10,664 nt of DNA from Bacteroidetes bacterium UBA1860 (GTDB lineage Bacteria; Bacteroidota; Rhodothermia; Balneolales; Balneolaceae): assembly GCA_002338335.1 (NCBI GenBank), contig DDIC01000068.1, positions 8,391-19,054 on the forward strand. The letters are read 5' to 3'. The notes beneath the pieces were generated by a model that worked only from the letters and a program-made list of their open reading frames with translations, was not told where the DNA came from and made no database searches. Numbering within the stretch: the first letter of the stretch is position 1; each line of letters begins with the position of its first letter. Shown here in pieces: positions 1-5,830 of this stretch. The translations under genes and the position numbers were made by a program.

Positions 1-677
1 AAGCCACTCGAGTGGCCGAAGTCCTGAGCGAAAAACCATTAGAGCGACTTTATTCTAGCGGGATGGATCGTGCAATTCTAACTGCTGAGGCGATTGAAGA
101 GGTCAAAGGTCTCCAAAACACGCCTCACACGGAGCTCGATGAGATGGATTTTGGTCGCCTAGAAGGGCTCGATTACAACGACGACCAAGTGGAATTACAA
201 TGGGTGCTTCAAGAGTGGTCCAAGGGGAATGGGGAGGCGCGCGTAACCGGGGGAGAGTCGGCGATTGAGGTGTTTGAGCGAGCCAACACCAAATTTCAGG
301 ACCTTTTGGCCGGTGCAGGCCCCGATGAATCGCTCGCTTTTGTGCTTCATGGCCGACTTATTCGCATTTTAATGTCGCAGTGGATGGGGCTTGGGTATGA
401 GGGAATGAGCCGGTTTGCCCACCATAATGCGTGCATTAATTATCTCAAGTGGGCGCCAGAACCCATTGTTGGGATGGGACGGGATGATGTAGAGCAATCT
501 GGCGAGGCACAGCATGGCGAGGTGCCTGCTGGCGAAACAGAGCCTCGCGAGGTACAGCCCGGAGTCCCGGCGCAGATTTATGACGAAGCCTTTGGTCATT
601 TTGAGGTTGTCTTTTTGAACGAGCATACCCATGCCATTCCCCCAGAGAACGGCACACCAGACCCTGCGCGCCCATGA
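1..677 (+). CDS. Histidine phosphatase (phosphoglycerate mutase-like) family protein, 5' partial
   Basis: The reading frame is open to the left edge (codons from base 3 read Ala-Thr-Arg before the first GTG), so the N-terminus with the phospho-accepting RHG motif lies outside the window. What remains fits the family: YSSGMDRAILTAEAI is the usual segment after the RHG loop, LDEMDFGRLEG carries the acidic catalytic residue, and VLHGRLIRIL holds the second catalytic His. The family dephosphorylates small phosphorylated metabolites or interconverts phosphoglycerates; the substrate cannot be told here. Near the C-terminus, about 45 residues (bases 453-593) separate INYLKWA from FEVVFLNEHTHAI, which normally lie close together; this insert holds a five-residue tandem repeat. 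The stop overlaps the next ATG as ATGA (674-677), suggesting translational coupling with the methyltransferase gene. Confidence 0.85.
   Translation, partial: ATRVAEVLSEKPLERLYSSGMDRAILTAEAIEEVKGLQNTPHTELDEMDFGRLEGLDYNDDQVELQWVLQEWSKGNGEARVTGGESAIEVFERANTKFQDLLAGAGPDESLAFVLHGRLIRILMSQWMGLGYEGMSRFAHHNACINYLKWAPEPIVGMGRDDVEQSGEAQHGEVPAGETEPREVQPGVPAQIYDEAFGHFEVVFLNEHTHAIPPENGTPDPARP
501..560 (+). repeat. Degenerate 15-bp in-frame tandem repeat in the phosphatase gene
   Basis: Four units begin with GGCGAGG or close variants at exactly 15-bp spacing (501, 516, 531, 546), encoding GEAQH, GEVPA, GETEP and REVQP. The preceding unit (DVEQS, from 486) and the following one (GVPAQ, from 561) look like further decayed copies. 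The period is a multiple of three, so copy changes keep the frame. The repeat makes a Pro/Glu/Gly-rich linker within an otherwise globular enzyme. Confidence 0.75.
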
Positions 678-1363
678 GTGAAAAAGTACGCTCCATGTTT
701 GCGTCGATTGCTGATTCCTACGATCGCATTAACCGGATTTTATCTCTCGGAATTGACCAAATGTGGCGAAAACGAGCGGTGAAAGAGTCTGCTGCCAAGC
801 CAGGTGAATGGGTCCTAGATTGTGCCACAGGTACGGGGGACCTCGCCATGCTCTACAAAAAGGCGGTGGGGCCGTCAGGAAAGGTGTTGGGAACCGATTT
901 TTCCCCAGAAATGATCTCATATGCACCGGCAAAGGCGCGAAAAGCCAGCTTGGATATAGCCTACGAAGTCGCTGACACGCTCGCCTTACCCTATGAATCG
1001 GATCAATATGACATTGCAAGCATTGCCTTCGGGATCCGTAATGTGGACGATCCTGTGCTTGGACTTCAAGAGATGGCGCGCGTCTGCAAACCTGGAGGAC
1101 GTGTGATGGTCCTCGAATTTGGCCAACCCAAGGGGCTTTTTGGTGCGTTGTATCGATTTTACAGCTACAGCGTCATGCCGACCATTGGTGGATGGCTCAG
1201 TGGTAATCGCGAAGCGTATGTGTACCTTCCAGAAACGAGCGCTGCTTTTCCGGCTGGGGATGATTTTTTGGCTTTAATGACGCAGTCTAAGGCTTTTTCG
1301 ACGACCCGTGCTGTGAAACTTTCGGGCGGAATTGCCTATGTTTACATAGGAATTACTCATTAA
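674..1363 (+). CDS. menG: Demethylmenaquinone methyltransferase (UbiE/MenG family)
   Basis: 229 residues, class I SAM-dependent methyltransferase; it C-methylates the demethylmenaquinone ring in the last step of menaquinone synthesis, or the equivalent ubiquinone precursor. Visible signatures: FASIADSYDRINRILSLGID at the N-terminus, the SAM-binding loop DCATGTGDLA (about residues 49-58), the UbiE hallmark AFGIRNVDD (118-126), EFGQPKG (148-154), and a C-terminal YLPETSAAFP followed by SGGIAYVYIG. The length is normal for the family. The ATG overlaps the stop of the phosphatase gene by four bases and has no recognisable Shine-Dalgarno site, so reinitiation is likely. menG is preferred to ubiE because the rest of the window points to a menaquinone-using lineage; this choice is an inference. 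Confidence 0.93.
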   Translation: MSEKVRSMFASIADSYDRINRILSLGIDQMWRKRAVKESAAKPGEWVLDCATGTGDLAMLYKKAVGPSGKVLGTDFSPEMISYAPAKARKASLDIAYEVADTLALPYESDQYDIASIAFGIRNVDDPVLGLQEMARVCKPGGRVMVLEFGQPKGLFGALYRFYSYSVMPTIGGWLSGNREAYVYLPETSAAFPAGDDFLALMTQSKAFSTTRAVKLSGGIAYVYIGITH

Positions 1364-1389
1364 TTAAGAAAAAATTGATTATCTAGCTT

Positions 1390-1821
1390 ATGTTACAAAT
1401 CGAAGACATTAAAAAGCTGCTGCCACACCGGTATCCTTTTTTGTTGGTGGACCGTGTGAACGAGATTGCAGGCGAAGTCATTACGGCGCAAAAAAATGTA
1501 ACGGCCAACGAGGAGTTTTTTAATGGCCACTTCCCAGGGGCTCCCATTATGCCAGGGGTGCTTCAAGTGGAGTCCTTAGCCCAAGCGGGTGGGATTTTGT
1601 TGATGAGTCAGCAAGACAATCCACAAGATTATCTCATGGTTTTTACCGGCATTAATAATTGTAAATTCCGGCGTCAGGTGGTGCCAGGGGATGTGCTAGT
1701 TCTTGAGGTAAAATTTACAGGTCGACGACGTCAATTTGTCCAAATGAAAGGAAAAGCAACTGTGGATGGCGAAGTGACGTGTGAATTGGAAGCCTCTGCA
1801 GCGCTGGTAAACAAGGAATAA
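1390..1821 (+). CDS. fabZ: 3-hydroxyacyl-[acyl-carrier-protein] dehydratase FabZ
   Basis: 143 residues, hot-dog fold dehydratase that converts 3-hydroxyacyl-ACP to trans-2-enoyl-ACP in type II fatty acid synthesis in the cytoplasm. The family signature is intact: LLPHRYPFLLVDRV near the N-terminus, NGHFPGAPIMPGVLQVESLAQ with catalytic His47 and Glu61, and a C-terminal GDVLVLEVKF strand region. It is a standalone protein: the gene before it is menG, not lpxC, although fused LpxC-FabZ is common in Bacteroidota and Chlorobiota. It starts 26 bp after menG with an A-rich leader and no clear Shine-Dalgarno site. Downstream, the last codons include an AAGGA that can serve the small ORF that follows. 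Confidence 0.96.
   Translation: MLQIEDIKKLLPHRYPFLLVDRVNEIAGEVITAQKNVTANEEFFNGHFPGAPIMPGVLQVESLAQAGGILLMSQQDNPQDYLMVFTGINNCKFRRQVVPGDVLVLEVKFTGRRRQFVQMKGKATVDGEVTCELEASAALVNKE
1813..1817 (+). promoter_or_regulatory. Shine-Dalgarno-like AAGGA before the small ORF
   Basis: AAGGA lies inside the last codons of fabZ, eight bases before the ATG at 1826. It is one of the better ribosome sites in the plus-strand operon and points to the small ORF, not to panB, which is 140 bases further on and has no such site. Confidence 0.5.
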
Positions 1822-1825
1822 CGCC

Positions 1826-1960
1826 ATGCTTGGCTTGATCGCGATACGCGCCATGTTCACGACAAAAGCCAAAATAGCCACACGTGCCTTGCTCGTCGCT
1901 CGAGCCACACTCGCGACACTCGCCAAGCCCGCGACACTCACTCACCCACACGTATCATGA
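1826..1960 (+). CDS. Possible 44-residue basic peptide built from Ala-x-x repeats, coupled to panB
   Basis: An ATG four bases after the fabZ stop opens 44 codons ending in a TGA that overlaps the panB ATG as ATGA (1957-1960). It has an AAGGA site at ideal spacing. The product begins MLGLI and then runs as three-residue units, mostly Ala-Thr-Leu/Arg or Ala-Lys-x, ending THPHVS; it has six Lys/Arg, two His and no acidic residue. I know no family for it. Possible roles are a translated leader that delivers ribosomes to panB, a small membrane- or nucleic-acid-binding peptide, or a chance frame through expanding repeat DNA. The ribosome site, the tight packing on both sides and the overlap favour translation; the low-complexity composition weakens the case for a functional peptide. 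Confidence 0.42.
   Translation: MLGLIAIRAMFTTKAKIATRALLVARATLATLAKPATLTHPHVS
1841..1948 (+). repeat. Degenerate 9-bp tandem repeat between fabZ and panB
   Basis: Read in steps of nine from 1841, most units begin with GCN (Ala). The clearest copies are GCCACACGT (1877), GCCACACTC (1904), GCGACACTC (1913) and GCGACACTC (1931); the ten-base CGCGACACTC recurs exactly 18 bp apart (1912 and 1930). The other units are diverged. The period keeps the frame of the small ORF open and gives it the Ala-Thr-Leu rhythm. Confidence 0.6.
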
Positions 1961-2781
1961 GTACAAATACACACGACCGGCCAGCCAAAGTGACGACCAA
2001 AACGCTTCAGCTCATGAAGCAGGAGGGTCGCCCCATTGCGATGCTGACCGCCTACGATTTTACGCTAGCCAAATGGGTGGATCAGGCAGGGGTGGATGTG
2101 ATCTTGGTGGGGGATTCAGCGAGTAATGTGATGGCAGGCCACGAAACGACGATCCCTATGACGATGGACCACATGGTATATCATACGCAGTGTGTGGTTC
2201 GTGCCGCAGAAACGGCGCTGGTGGTCGCGGATATGCCGTTTATGTCGTATCAAGTCACGGCTCGTCAAGCGTTGCAAAATGCGGGACGCCTGATGAAAGA
2301 GGCAGGGGCACATGCGGTGAAGCTGGAAGGGGGCGCTCCTGTGGCACCCATTATTCGGCGGATTGTGGATGCAGGTATCCCAGTGATGGCCCATCTTGGG
2401 CTAACGCCACAGAGCATTTTTCAGTTTGGGACCTACACGGTGCGAGCCAAAGAGGAGGCCGAGGCTGAAAAACTGCTCGCCGATGCACAGGCGGTGCAAG
2501 AAGCAGGGGCGTTTTCGGTGGTGTTGGAAAAGATTCCTGCTGGGCTGGCCAAAAAGGTGACCGAATTGCTTGAAATTCCCACAATTGGCATTGGCGCTGG
2601 GGTCGATTGTGACGGTCAGGTGCTGGTGTTGCACGATATGCTTGGCCTAAACAAAGGCTTTGAACCACGATTTTTGCGCCGTTATGCCGAGTTAGGCCAA
2701 ACCGCGAATGAGGCCATCTCACAGTATGTGGCTGATGTTCGAGCTAAAATATTCCCTTCCAAAGACGAATCTTATGAGTGA
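1957..2781 (+). CDS. panB: 3-methyl-2-oxobutanoate hydroxymethyltransferase (ketopantoate hydroxymethyltransferase)
   Basis: 274 residues, TIM-barrel enzyme that transfers a hydroxymethyl group from 5,10-methylenetetrahydrofolate to 2-oxoisovalerate, giving ketopantoate, the first committed step to pantothenate and CoA. Family motifs in order: MLTAYDF (29-35), VILVGDSASNVMAGHETTIPM with the metal-binding Asp53, VVADMPFMSY with the second metal-binding Asp92, AVKLEGG with Lys122 and Glu124, VMAHLGLTPQS, LEKIP with the catalytic Glu191, and TIGIGAG. The length is normal. No Shine-Dalgarno site precedes the ATG; it shares ATGA with the preceding small ORF, so its translation may depend on ribosomes finishing that frame. 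The 3' end overlaps surE by eight bases. coaBC on the opposite strand acts later in the same pathway. Confidence 0.97.
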   Translation: MSTNTHDRPAKVTTKTLQLMKQEGRPIAMLTAYDFTLAKWVDQAGVDVILVGDSASNVMAGHETTIPMTMDHMVYHTQCVVRAAETALVVADMPFMSYQVTARQALQNAGRLMKEAGAHAVKLEGGAPVAPIIRRIVDAGIPVMAHLGLTPQSIFQFGTYTVRAKEEAEAEKLLADAQAVQEAGAFSVVLEKIPAGLAKKVTELLEIPTIGIGAGVDCDGQVLVLHDMLGLNKGFEPRFLRRYAELGQTANEAISQYVADVRAKIFPSKDESYE

Positions 2782-3553
2782 ATCAACGGGCGCCAAAGGG
2801 CGTAAACCCCTCATTCTTGTCTGTAATGACGACGGAATCTTTTCGCCGGGGATCAAGGCACTCGCTGAGGTTGCCGATGAATTTGGCGATGTCGAAATCG
2901 TGGCACCGGATCGTCAGCAAAGTGCGGTAGGTCATGCGGTGACGATTAATGTGCCGTTGCGGACGCGTGCGTTTCAGGTCGATAACCGTTTTCACGGGCA
3001 GGCGTGCTCAGGGACACCGGCCGATTGTATTAAGCTTGCGCACCATGAGCTGCTGCGCCAAAAACCAGACTTAGTGGTGAGTGGCATCAATCACGGGTCG
3101 AATGCTGGTATTAATCTGATTTATAGTGGAACAGTATCGGCGGCAACGGAAGGAACCATCATGGGGACACCTTCCATAGCGGTGAGTTGTCTCGATTTTG
3201 ATGAGGAGGCCGATTTGTCTGGTGCGCAGGATGCGGCTCGCAAGGTGATCGGTTATGTGCTGAACCACGGACTTCCGCCAGGGGTTACGCTGAATCTAAA
3301 TGCTCCAGCGGGACCATTAAAAGGGGTGAAATGGGCGAGGCAGGCCAATTCGCGGTATGTAGAAGAATTTGATGGGCGTCGTGACCCTGCCAACCGCGAT
3401 TATTATTGGATGACAGGGCGACTGGAGCTGCTAGATGATAGCGAGGACACGGATATTAAAGTGTTAAGCAATGGCTACGCCTCACTAACCCCGATTCAGT
3501 ATGATCTCACAGCGTATCGATTGCTGGAGGACGTCAAAGAGATTGAATTGTAG
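2774..3553 (+). CDS. surE: 5'/3'-nucleotidase SurE
   Basis: 259 residues from the ATG chosen here. It is a metal-dependent phosphatase that removes phosphate from nucleoside monophosphates, a stationary-phase survival protein in E. coli. Metal ligands are visible: Asp19-Asp20 in LVCNDDG, Ser50 in APDRQQSAVG, and Asn106 in VVSGINHGSNAG; GTPADCIKLA and YSGTVSAATEG are also typical. The start at 2774 is chosen because the protein then begins MSESTGAKGRKPLILVCNDDG, close to the normal SurE N-terminus. A longer reading from 2708 would add 22 residues lying entirely inside panB and unlike the family. The 8-bp overlap with panB suggests cotranslation. The TAG stop is followed by 72 bp before the next gene. 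Confidence 0.95.
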   Translation: MSESTGAKGRKPLILVCNDDGIFSPGIKALAEVADEFGDVEIVAPDRQQSAVGHAVTINVPLRTRAFQVDNRFHGQACSGTPADCIKLAHHELLRQKPDLVVSGINHGSNAGINLIYSGTVSAATEGTIMGTPSIAVSCLDFDEEADLSGAQDAARKVIGYVLNHGLPPGVTLNLNAPAGPLKGVKWARQANSRYVEEFDGRRDPANRDYYWMTGRLELLDDSEDTDIKVLSNGYASLTPIQYDLTAYRLLEDVKEIEL

Positions 3554-3584
3554 TTTGCTCTCAACGTAGTTTTGTTAAATTGTG
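3554..3584 (+). promoter_or_regulatory. Weak candidate Bacteroidota-type promoter before the oxidoreductase gene
   Basis: The 72-bp AT-rich gap after surE has TTTG at 3554-3557 and TAAATTG at 3576-3582, a loose match to the Bacteroidota -33 TTTG / -7 TAnnTTTG arrangement with an 18-base spacer, a little short. A run of seven T follows at 3591-3597 without a convincing hairpin before it. It could let the oxidoreductase and HTH genes be expressed apart from the upstream operon. The match is weak. Confidence 0.2.
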
Positions 3585-3625
3585 GAAGCGTTTTTTTCAA
3601 CAGATTTAAACTAAATCCCTCTGAT

Positions 3626-5143
3626 ATGTCAAATCCATCTGACCCATCATCATCAAACAAAGGAATGTCCCGTCGCGATTTTCTGACAAAATCGGTCGCT
3701 TTGGGCGCTGGGATTACCATTTTGCCGAGTGCGGTGGTTAGCGGGCTTGGCCACAGAATGCCTAGTGATATGCTCAATATTGCGTGTGTGGGTGTGGGAG
3801 GCCGTGGTGCAGGAGTGCTACAGGGAATGCCTTCAGAGAACGTGGTCGCACTGTGTGATGTAGACTGGGCGTATGCAGAGAAGACTTTTCTGGCGTACCC
3901 AGACGCAAAGCGATTCAAAGATTGGCGCGTGATGCTGGATGAGATGGACGATGATATTGATGCGGTTGTGGTGGCAACATCGGATCACACGCATGCAATT
4001 GTTGCGGCGCACGCCATGACGATGGGTAAGCATGTGTATGTGGAAAAACCACTTACCCACACGGTGTATGAGTCCCGTCTACTTACGAAACTAGCTGATA
4101 AGTATGGCGTAGCGACCCAAATGGGTAACCAAGGCTCCTCAGGTGAGGGAATTAATTTGATGATGGAGTGGGTCAAAGGAGGTGAAATAGGGGAGGTTCG
4201 TAAGGTGGAAGCCTTTACCGATCGTCCAATTTGGCCGCAAGGACTAAACACACCAGAGGAAGAGATGCCAATTCCTGATACCATGGATTGGGATCTGTTT
4301 GTTGGGCCTACGAAAATGAGACCCTACCACGATATTTACACCCCATGGAATTTTAGAGGGTGGTGGGATTTTGGAACGGGCGCACTGGGTGACATGGCTT
4401 GTCATATTCTCGAGCCGCCCTTTAAAGCGCTTGAGCTAGGGTATCCAACCGAGGTAGAGGGGAGCTCGTCTCCGTTGTTGTTGGATTGCGCCCCTGTGTC
4501 TCAAAAAGTGCATTTGGTCTACCCAAGACGCGAAACAAGCTTTGGTATCCAGCCAGCGGTGGATGTGTATTGGTATGATGGTGGCTTGCAACCCGAAAAA
4601 CCAGAGGGGTGGGAAGAGGCGCAAAAGTATAGACCTGAATCATGGAATCCAGGCTTGAGTTTGAATCATCAAGGTGGCGGTGTGATTTTCCATGGTGAGG
4701 ATGATACCCTTGTGTGTGGATGCTATGGTGCTGATCCATGGTTGCTCTCTGGTCGTGTGCCGAATCTTCCACAGACCGAGCGTCGTGTGGAATCCAATAA
4801 TCACCAAATGGACTGGGTCCGTGCGAGTAAGGAAAGCTCGGATAGCCGCGTAGAAACCAAATCGAATTTTGCGGAGTCTGGACCGTTTAACGAAATGGTC
4901 GTCATGGGTGTGTTGGCAGTGCGTTTGCAAGGACTCAACAAGAAGCTCAAATGGGATGGTGAGAACATGCAGTTCACCAATATTAATCCTGACGAGACTC
5001 TCACAATGATTACGAAAATGGATCCAACGCCAGGCTCGTTTAGTCGAGAGCGAACGGAGCCGTTTAATGCGCTCGAATTTGCTGAAGGGTTGATCCGGAC
5101 GAATTATCGTGAGGGTTGGAGCTTGCCGGACATGCCTGCGTAG
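3626..5143 (+). CDS. Tat-exported Gfo/Idh/MocA family NAD(P)-dependent oxidoreductase
   Basis: 505 residues from ATG 3626. An N-terminal twin-arginine signal is clear: SRRDFLTKS (Arg16-Arg17), then the hydrophobic stretch VALGAGITILPSAVV, so the folded protein is probably exported to the periplasm with its cofactor. A Rossmann domain follows: IACVGVGGRGAGV (nucleotide loop 56-61), CDVD, ATSDHTHA, and the family EKP motif at 140-142 with the likely catalytic Lys141. The C-terminal alpha/beta domain includes WWDFGTGALGDMACHILE, where family members keep a substrate-pocket Asp and His. The substrate is probably a sugar or polyol; the sequence does not say which. A further ATG at 3665 would start right at MSRRDF, but AAAGGA abuts it with no spacing; 3626 gives a more normal n-region. 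The HTH gene follows 16 bp later. Confidence 0.9.
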   Translation: MSNPSDPSSSNKGMSRRDFLTKSVALGAGITILPSAVVSGLGHRMPSDMLNIACVGVGGRGAGVLQGMPSENVVALCDVDWAYAEKTFLAYPDAKRFKDWRVMLDEMDDDIDAVVVATSDHTHAIVAAHAMTMGKHVYVEKPLTHTVYESRLLTKLADKYGVATQMGNQGSSGEGINLMMEWVKGGEIGEVRKVEAFTDRPIWPQGLNTPEEEMPIPDTMDWDLFVGPTKMRPYHDIYTPWNFRGWWDFGTGALGDMACHILEPPFKALELGYPTEVEGSSSPLLLDCAPVSQKVHLVYPRRETSFGIQPAVDVYWYDGGLQPEKPEGWEEAQKYRPESWNPGLSLNHQGGGVIFHGEDDTLVCGCYGADPWLLSGRVPNLPQTERRVESNNHQMDWVRASKESSDSRVETKSNFAESGPFNEMVVMGVLAVRLQGLNKKLKWDGENMQFTNINPDETLTMITKMDPTPGSFSRERTEPFNALEFAEGLIRTNYREGWSLPDMPA

Positions 5144-5148
5144 GGGAT

Positions 5149-5153
5149 GAGGT
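5149..5153 (+). promoter_or_regulatory. Shine-Dalgarno site of the XRE-type gene
   Basis: GAGGT lies six bases before ATG 5160, just after the oxidoreductase stop. It is a strong site compared with most genes in the window, which lack one, and supports independent translation of the small HTH gene. Confidence 0.6.
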
Positions 5154-5159
5154 TGTAAT

Positions 5160-5474
5160 ATGGATAAATCAAAAGAGGAGTTATTGAAAGCCAATGGCTT
5201 TAATGTCGGTTCAGCTGGTGAGTTCTTAGGATTAACTCAAGATGAGGAAACGTATATCAACATTCGATTCGATATGTGTGTTTTGATAAAGTCGGAAAGA
5301 GAGCGAATTGGATGGAGTTTGAGTAAACTAGCAGACGCTATGGAAGAGCCCATAGAATCAATAAAGGCGCTCGAAAGTGGGGACTTTAATATTCCAATGG
5401 ATTTAATGATCCAAGCACTTCTTCATTTGGGGACTTCTCGTGAGCAGATAGCCCAGATTCTTTACAAGACTTGA
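5160..5474 (+). CDS. XRE-family helix-turn-helix protein, antitoxin-like
   Basis: 104 residues. The layout FNVGSAGEFLGLTQDEE, then a Leu/Arg-rich helix, then a Cro/C1-type HTH (about 47-92: RERIGWSLSKLADAMEEPIESIKALESGDFNIPMDLMIQALLHLG) matches a widespread class of small XRE proteins often annotated as type II antitoxins and often found beside RelE/HigB-like toxins. Such proteins bind operator DNA and usually repress their own operon. No toxin gene lies on either side: upstream is the oxidoreductase (16 bp away), downstream a convergent RHH gene. A hand count gives about 40% GC, against about 55% in a panB sample, which hints at acquired DNA, though gmk here is also in the low 40s. It could be an orphan antitoxin or a domesticated regulator. 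Confidence 0.8.
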   Translation: MDKSKEELLKANGFNVGSAGEFLGLTQDEETYINIRFDMCVLIKSERERIGWSLSKLADAMEEPIESIKALESGDFNIPMDLMIQALLHLGTSREQIAQILYKT

Positions 5475-5486
5475 GCTAGTTTTGCG

Positions 5487-5503
5487 TTAGGGTACAACCC
5501 TAA
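5487..5503. terminator. Hairpin between convergent genes, candidate two-way terminator
   Basis: TTAGGGT (5487-5493) and ACCCTAA (5497-5503) form a perfect 7-bp stem with a 3-base loop, placed 12 bp after the XRE stop and covering the RHH stop codon. Neither strand has a U-tract after the stem, so it is not a classic intrinsic terminator. Its position at the meeting point of the two units is what suggests the role. Confidence 0.3.
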
Positions 5504-5705
5504 ACACATCTTCATCAGTGAGGAAGCCATTCTTTTCTGCAATTGGCATCATTTGCGCTCTTAATGAGCGAAATTGACGAATTGCCAAGTCTTTTTGGAT
5601 GCATGAGCGGATAAAGGAGCTCTTTGATTGAGCAGATTTTGAAGCAGCGTCTGAAATTTGCTTCGAAAGGTCGTCCGAAACTCTAAAGGAGATGCGATTC
5701 TTCAT
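5487..5705 (-). CDS. Ribbon-helix-helix (CopG-like) antitoxin-type DNA-binding protein
   Basis: 72 residues. The N-terminus, KNRISFRVSDDLSKQISDAA followed by KSSFIRSCIQKDL, is a ribbon-helix-helix: a beta strand (about 3-8) and two helices with a Ser-rich turn (about 25-31) in which SSFIR is typical. The C-terminal tail, ending GFLTDEDVFRVV, resembles the toxin-wrapping tail of RHH antitoxins that pair with PIN-domain or RelE-type toxins. In such operons the toxin normally follows the antitoxin; here the next gene downstream is the convergent XRE gene 12 bp away, so the partner is absent. It is transcribed in the same direction as the lipase but separated from it by 125 bp of AT-rich DNA, so it probably has its own promoter. 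Confidence 0.75.
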   Translation of the reverse strand: MKNRISFRVSDDLSKQISDAASKSAQSKSSFIRSCIQKDLAIRQFRSLRAQMMPIAEKNGFLTDEDVFRVVP

Positions 5706-5754
5706 GACAAGGTTTTTATTGTTGTATGCTCTACATTAATCTACTAAAACGGAT

Positions 5755-5786
5755 GATTTTCTAAAATCGTAAAATGACGTTTTCAA
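5755..5786 (-). promoter_or_regulatory. Candidate promoter with overlapping operator dyad before the RHH gene
   Basis: Within the AT-rich spacer 5706-5830 (about 31% GC by hand count over 5701-5820), the minus strand reads TTGAAA (5786-5781), 17 bases, then TAGAAA (5763-5758). The second box lies inside a 14-bp dyad, GATTTT-AG-AAAATC (5768-5755). A palindrome over the -10 element is what an autoregulated RHH antitoxin would bind. The sigma-70-like match is moderate, and Bacteroidota promoters often follow another consensus. Confidence 0.28.
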
Positions 5787-5830
5787 GACTATTGTGATCC
5801 TAATGAGTACCTCTTCATTCTTTTTGTTAA

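Noticed and set aside
12..14. GTG as the start of the histidine phosphatase
   Set aside because: The frame stays open to base 3 with family-like residues, and the essential RHG motif is missing, so the gene simply begins outside the window.
1335..1350. Hairpin CCTATG-ttta-CATAGG at the end of menG as a terminator
   Set aside because: The stem is only six AT-rich pairs with no T-run after it, and it lies within the conserved YVYIG coding segment.
1696..1951. Minus-strand open frames across the fabZ-panB spacer
   Set aside because: They arise from the repeat's regular period and fabZ antisense; there is no ribosome site or family resemblance.
2708..2773. Longer N-terminus for SurE
   Set aside because: These 22 codons lie inside panB and do not resemble SurE; the ATG at 2774 gives the normal N-terminus.
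3572..3625. TTG start adding 18 residues to the oxidoreductase
   Set aside because: It has no ribosome site and the added residues precede an already complete Tat signal; ATG 3626 is the more economical choice.
4640..5194. Long open frame (184 codons) on the minus strand opposite the oxidoreductase
   Set aside because: It is antisense to a clear conserved gene, shows no recognisable domain, and runs past that gene's end into the HTH gene's start; it is a shadow frame.
5802..5825. AATGA...TCATT stem followed by CTTTTT on the plus strand as a terminator
   Set aside because: The stem is five weak pairs with an 8-base loop, and no plus-strand gene lies directly before it.
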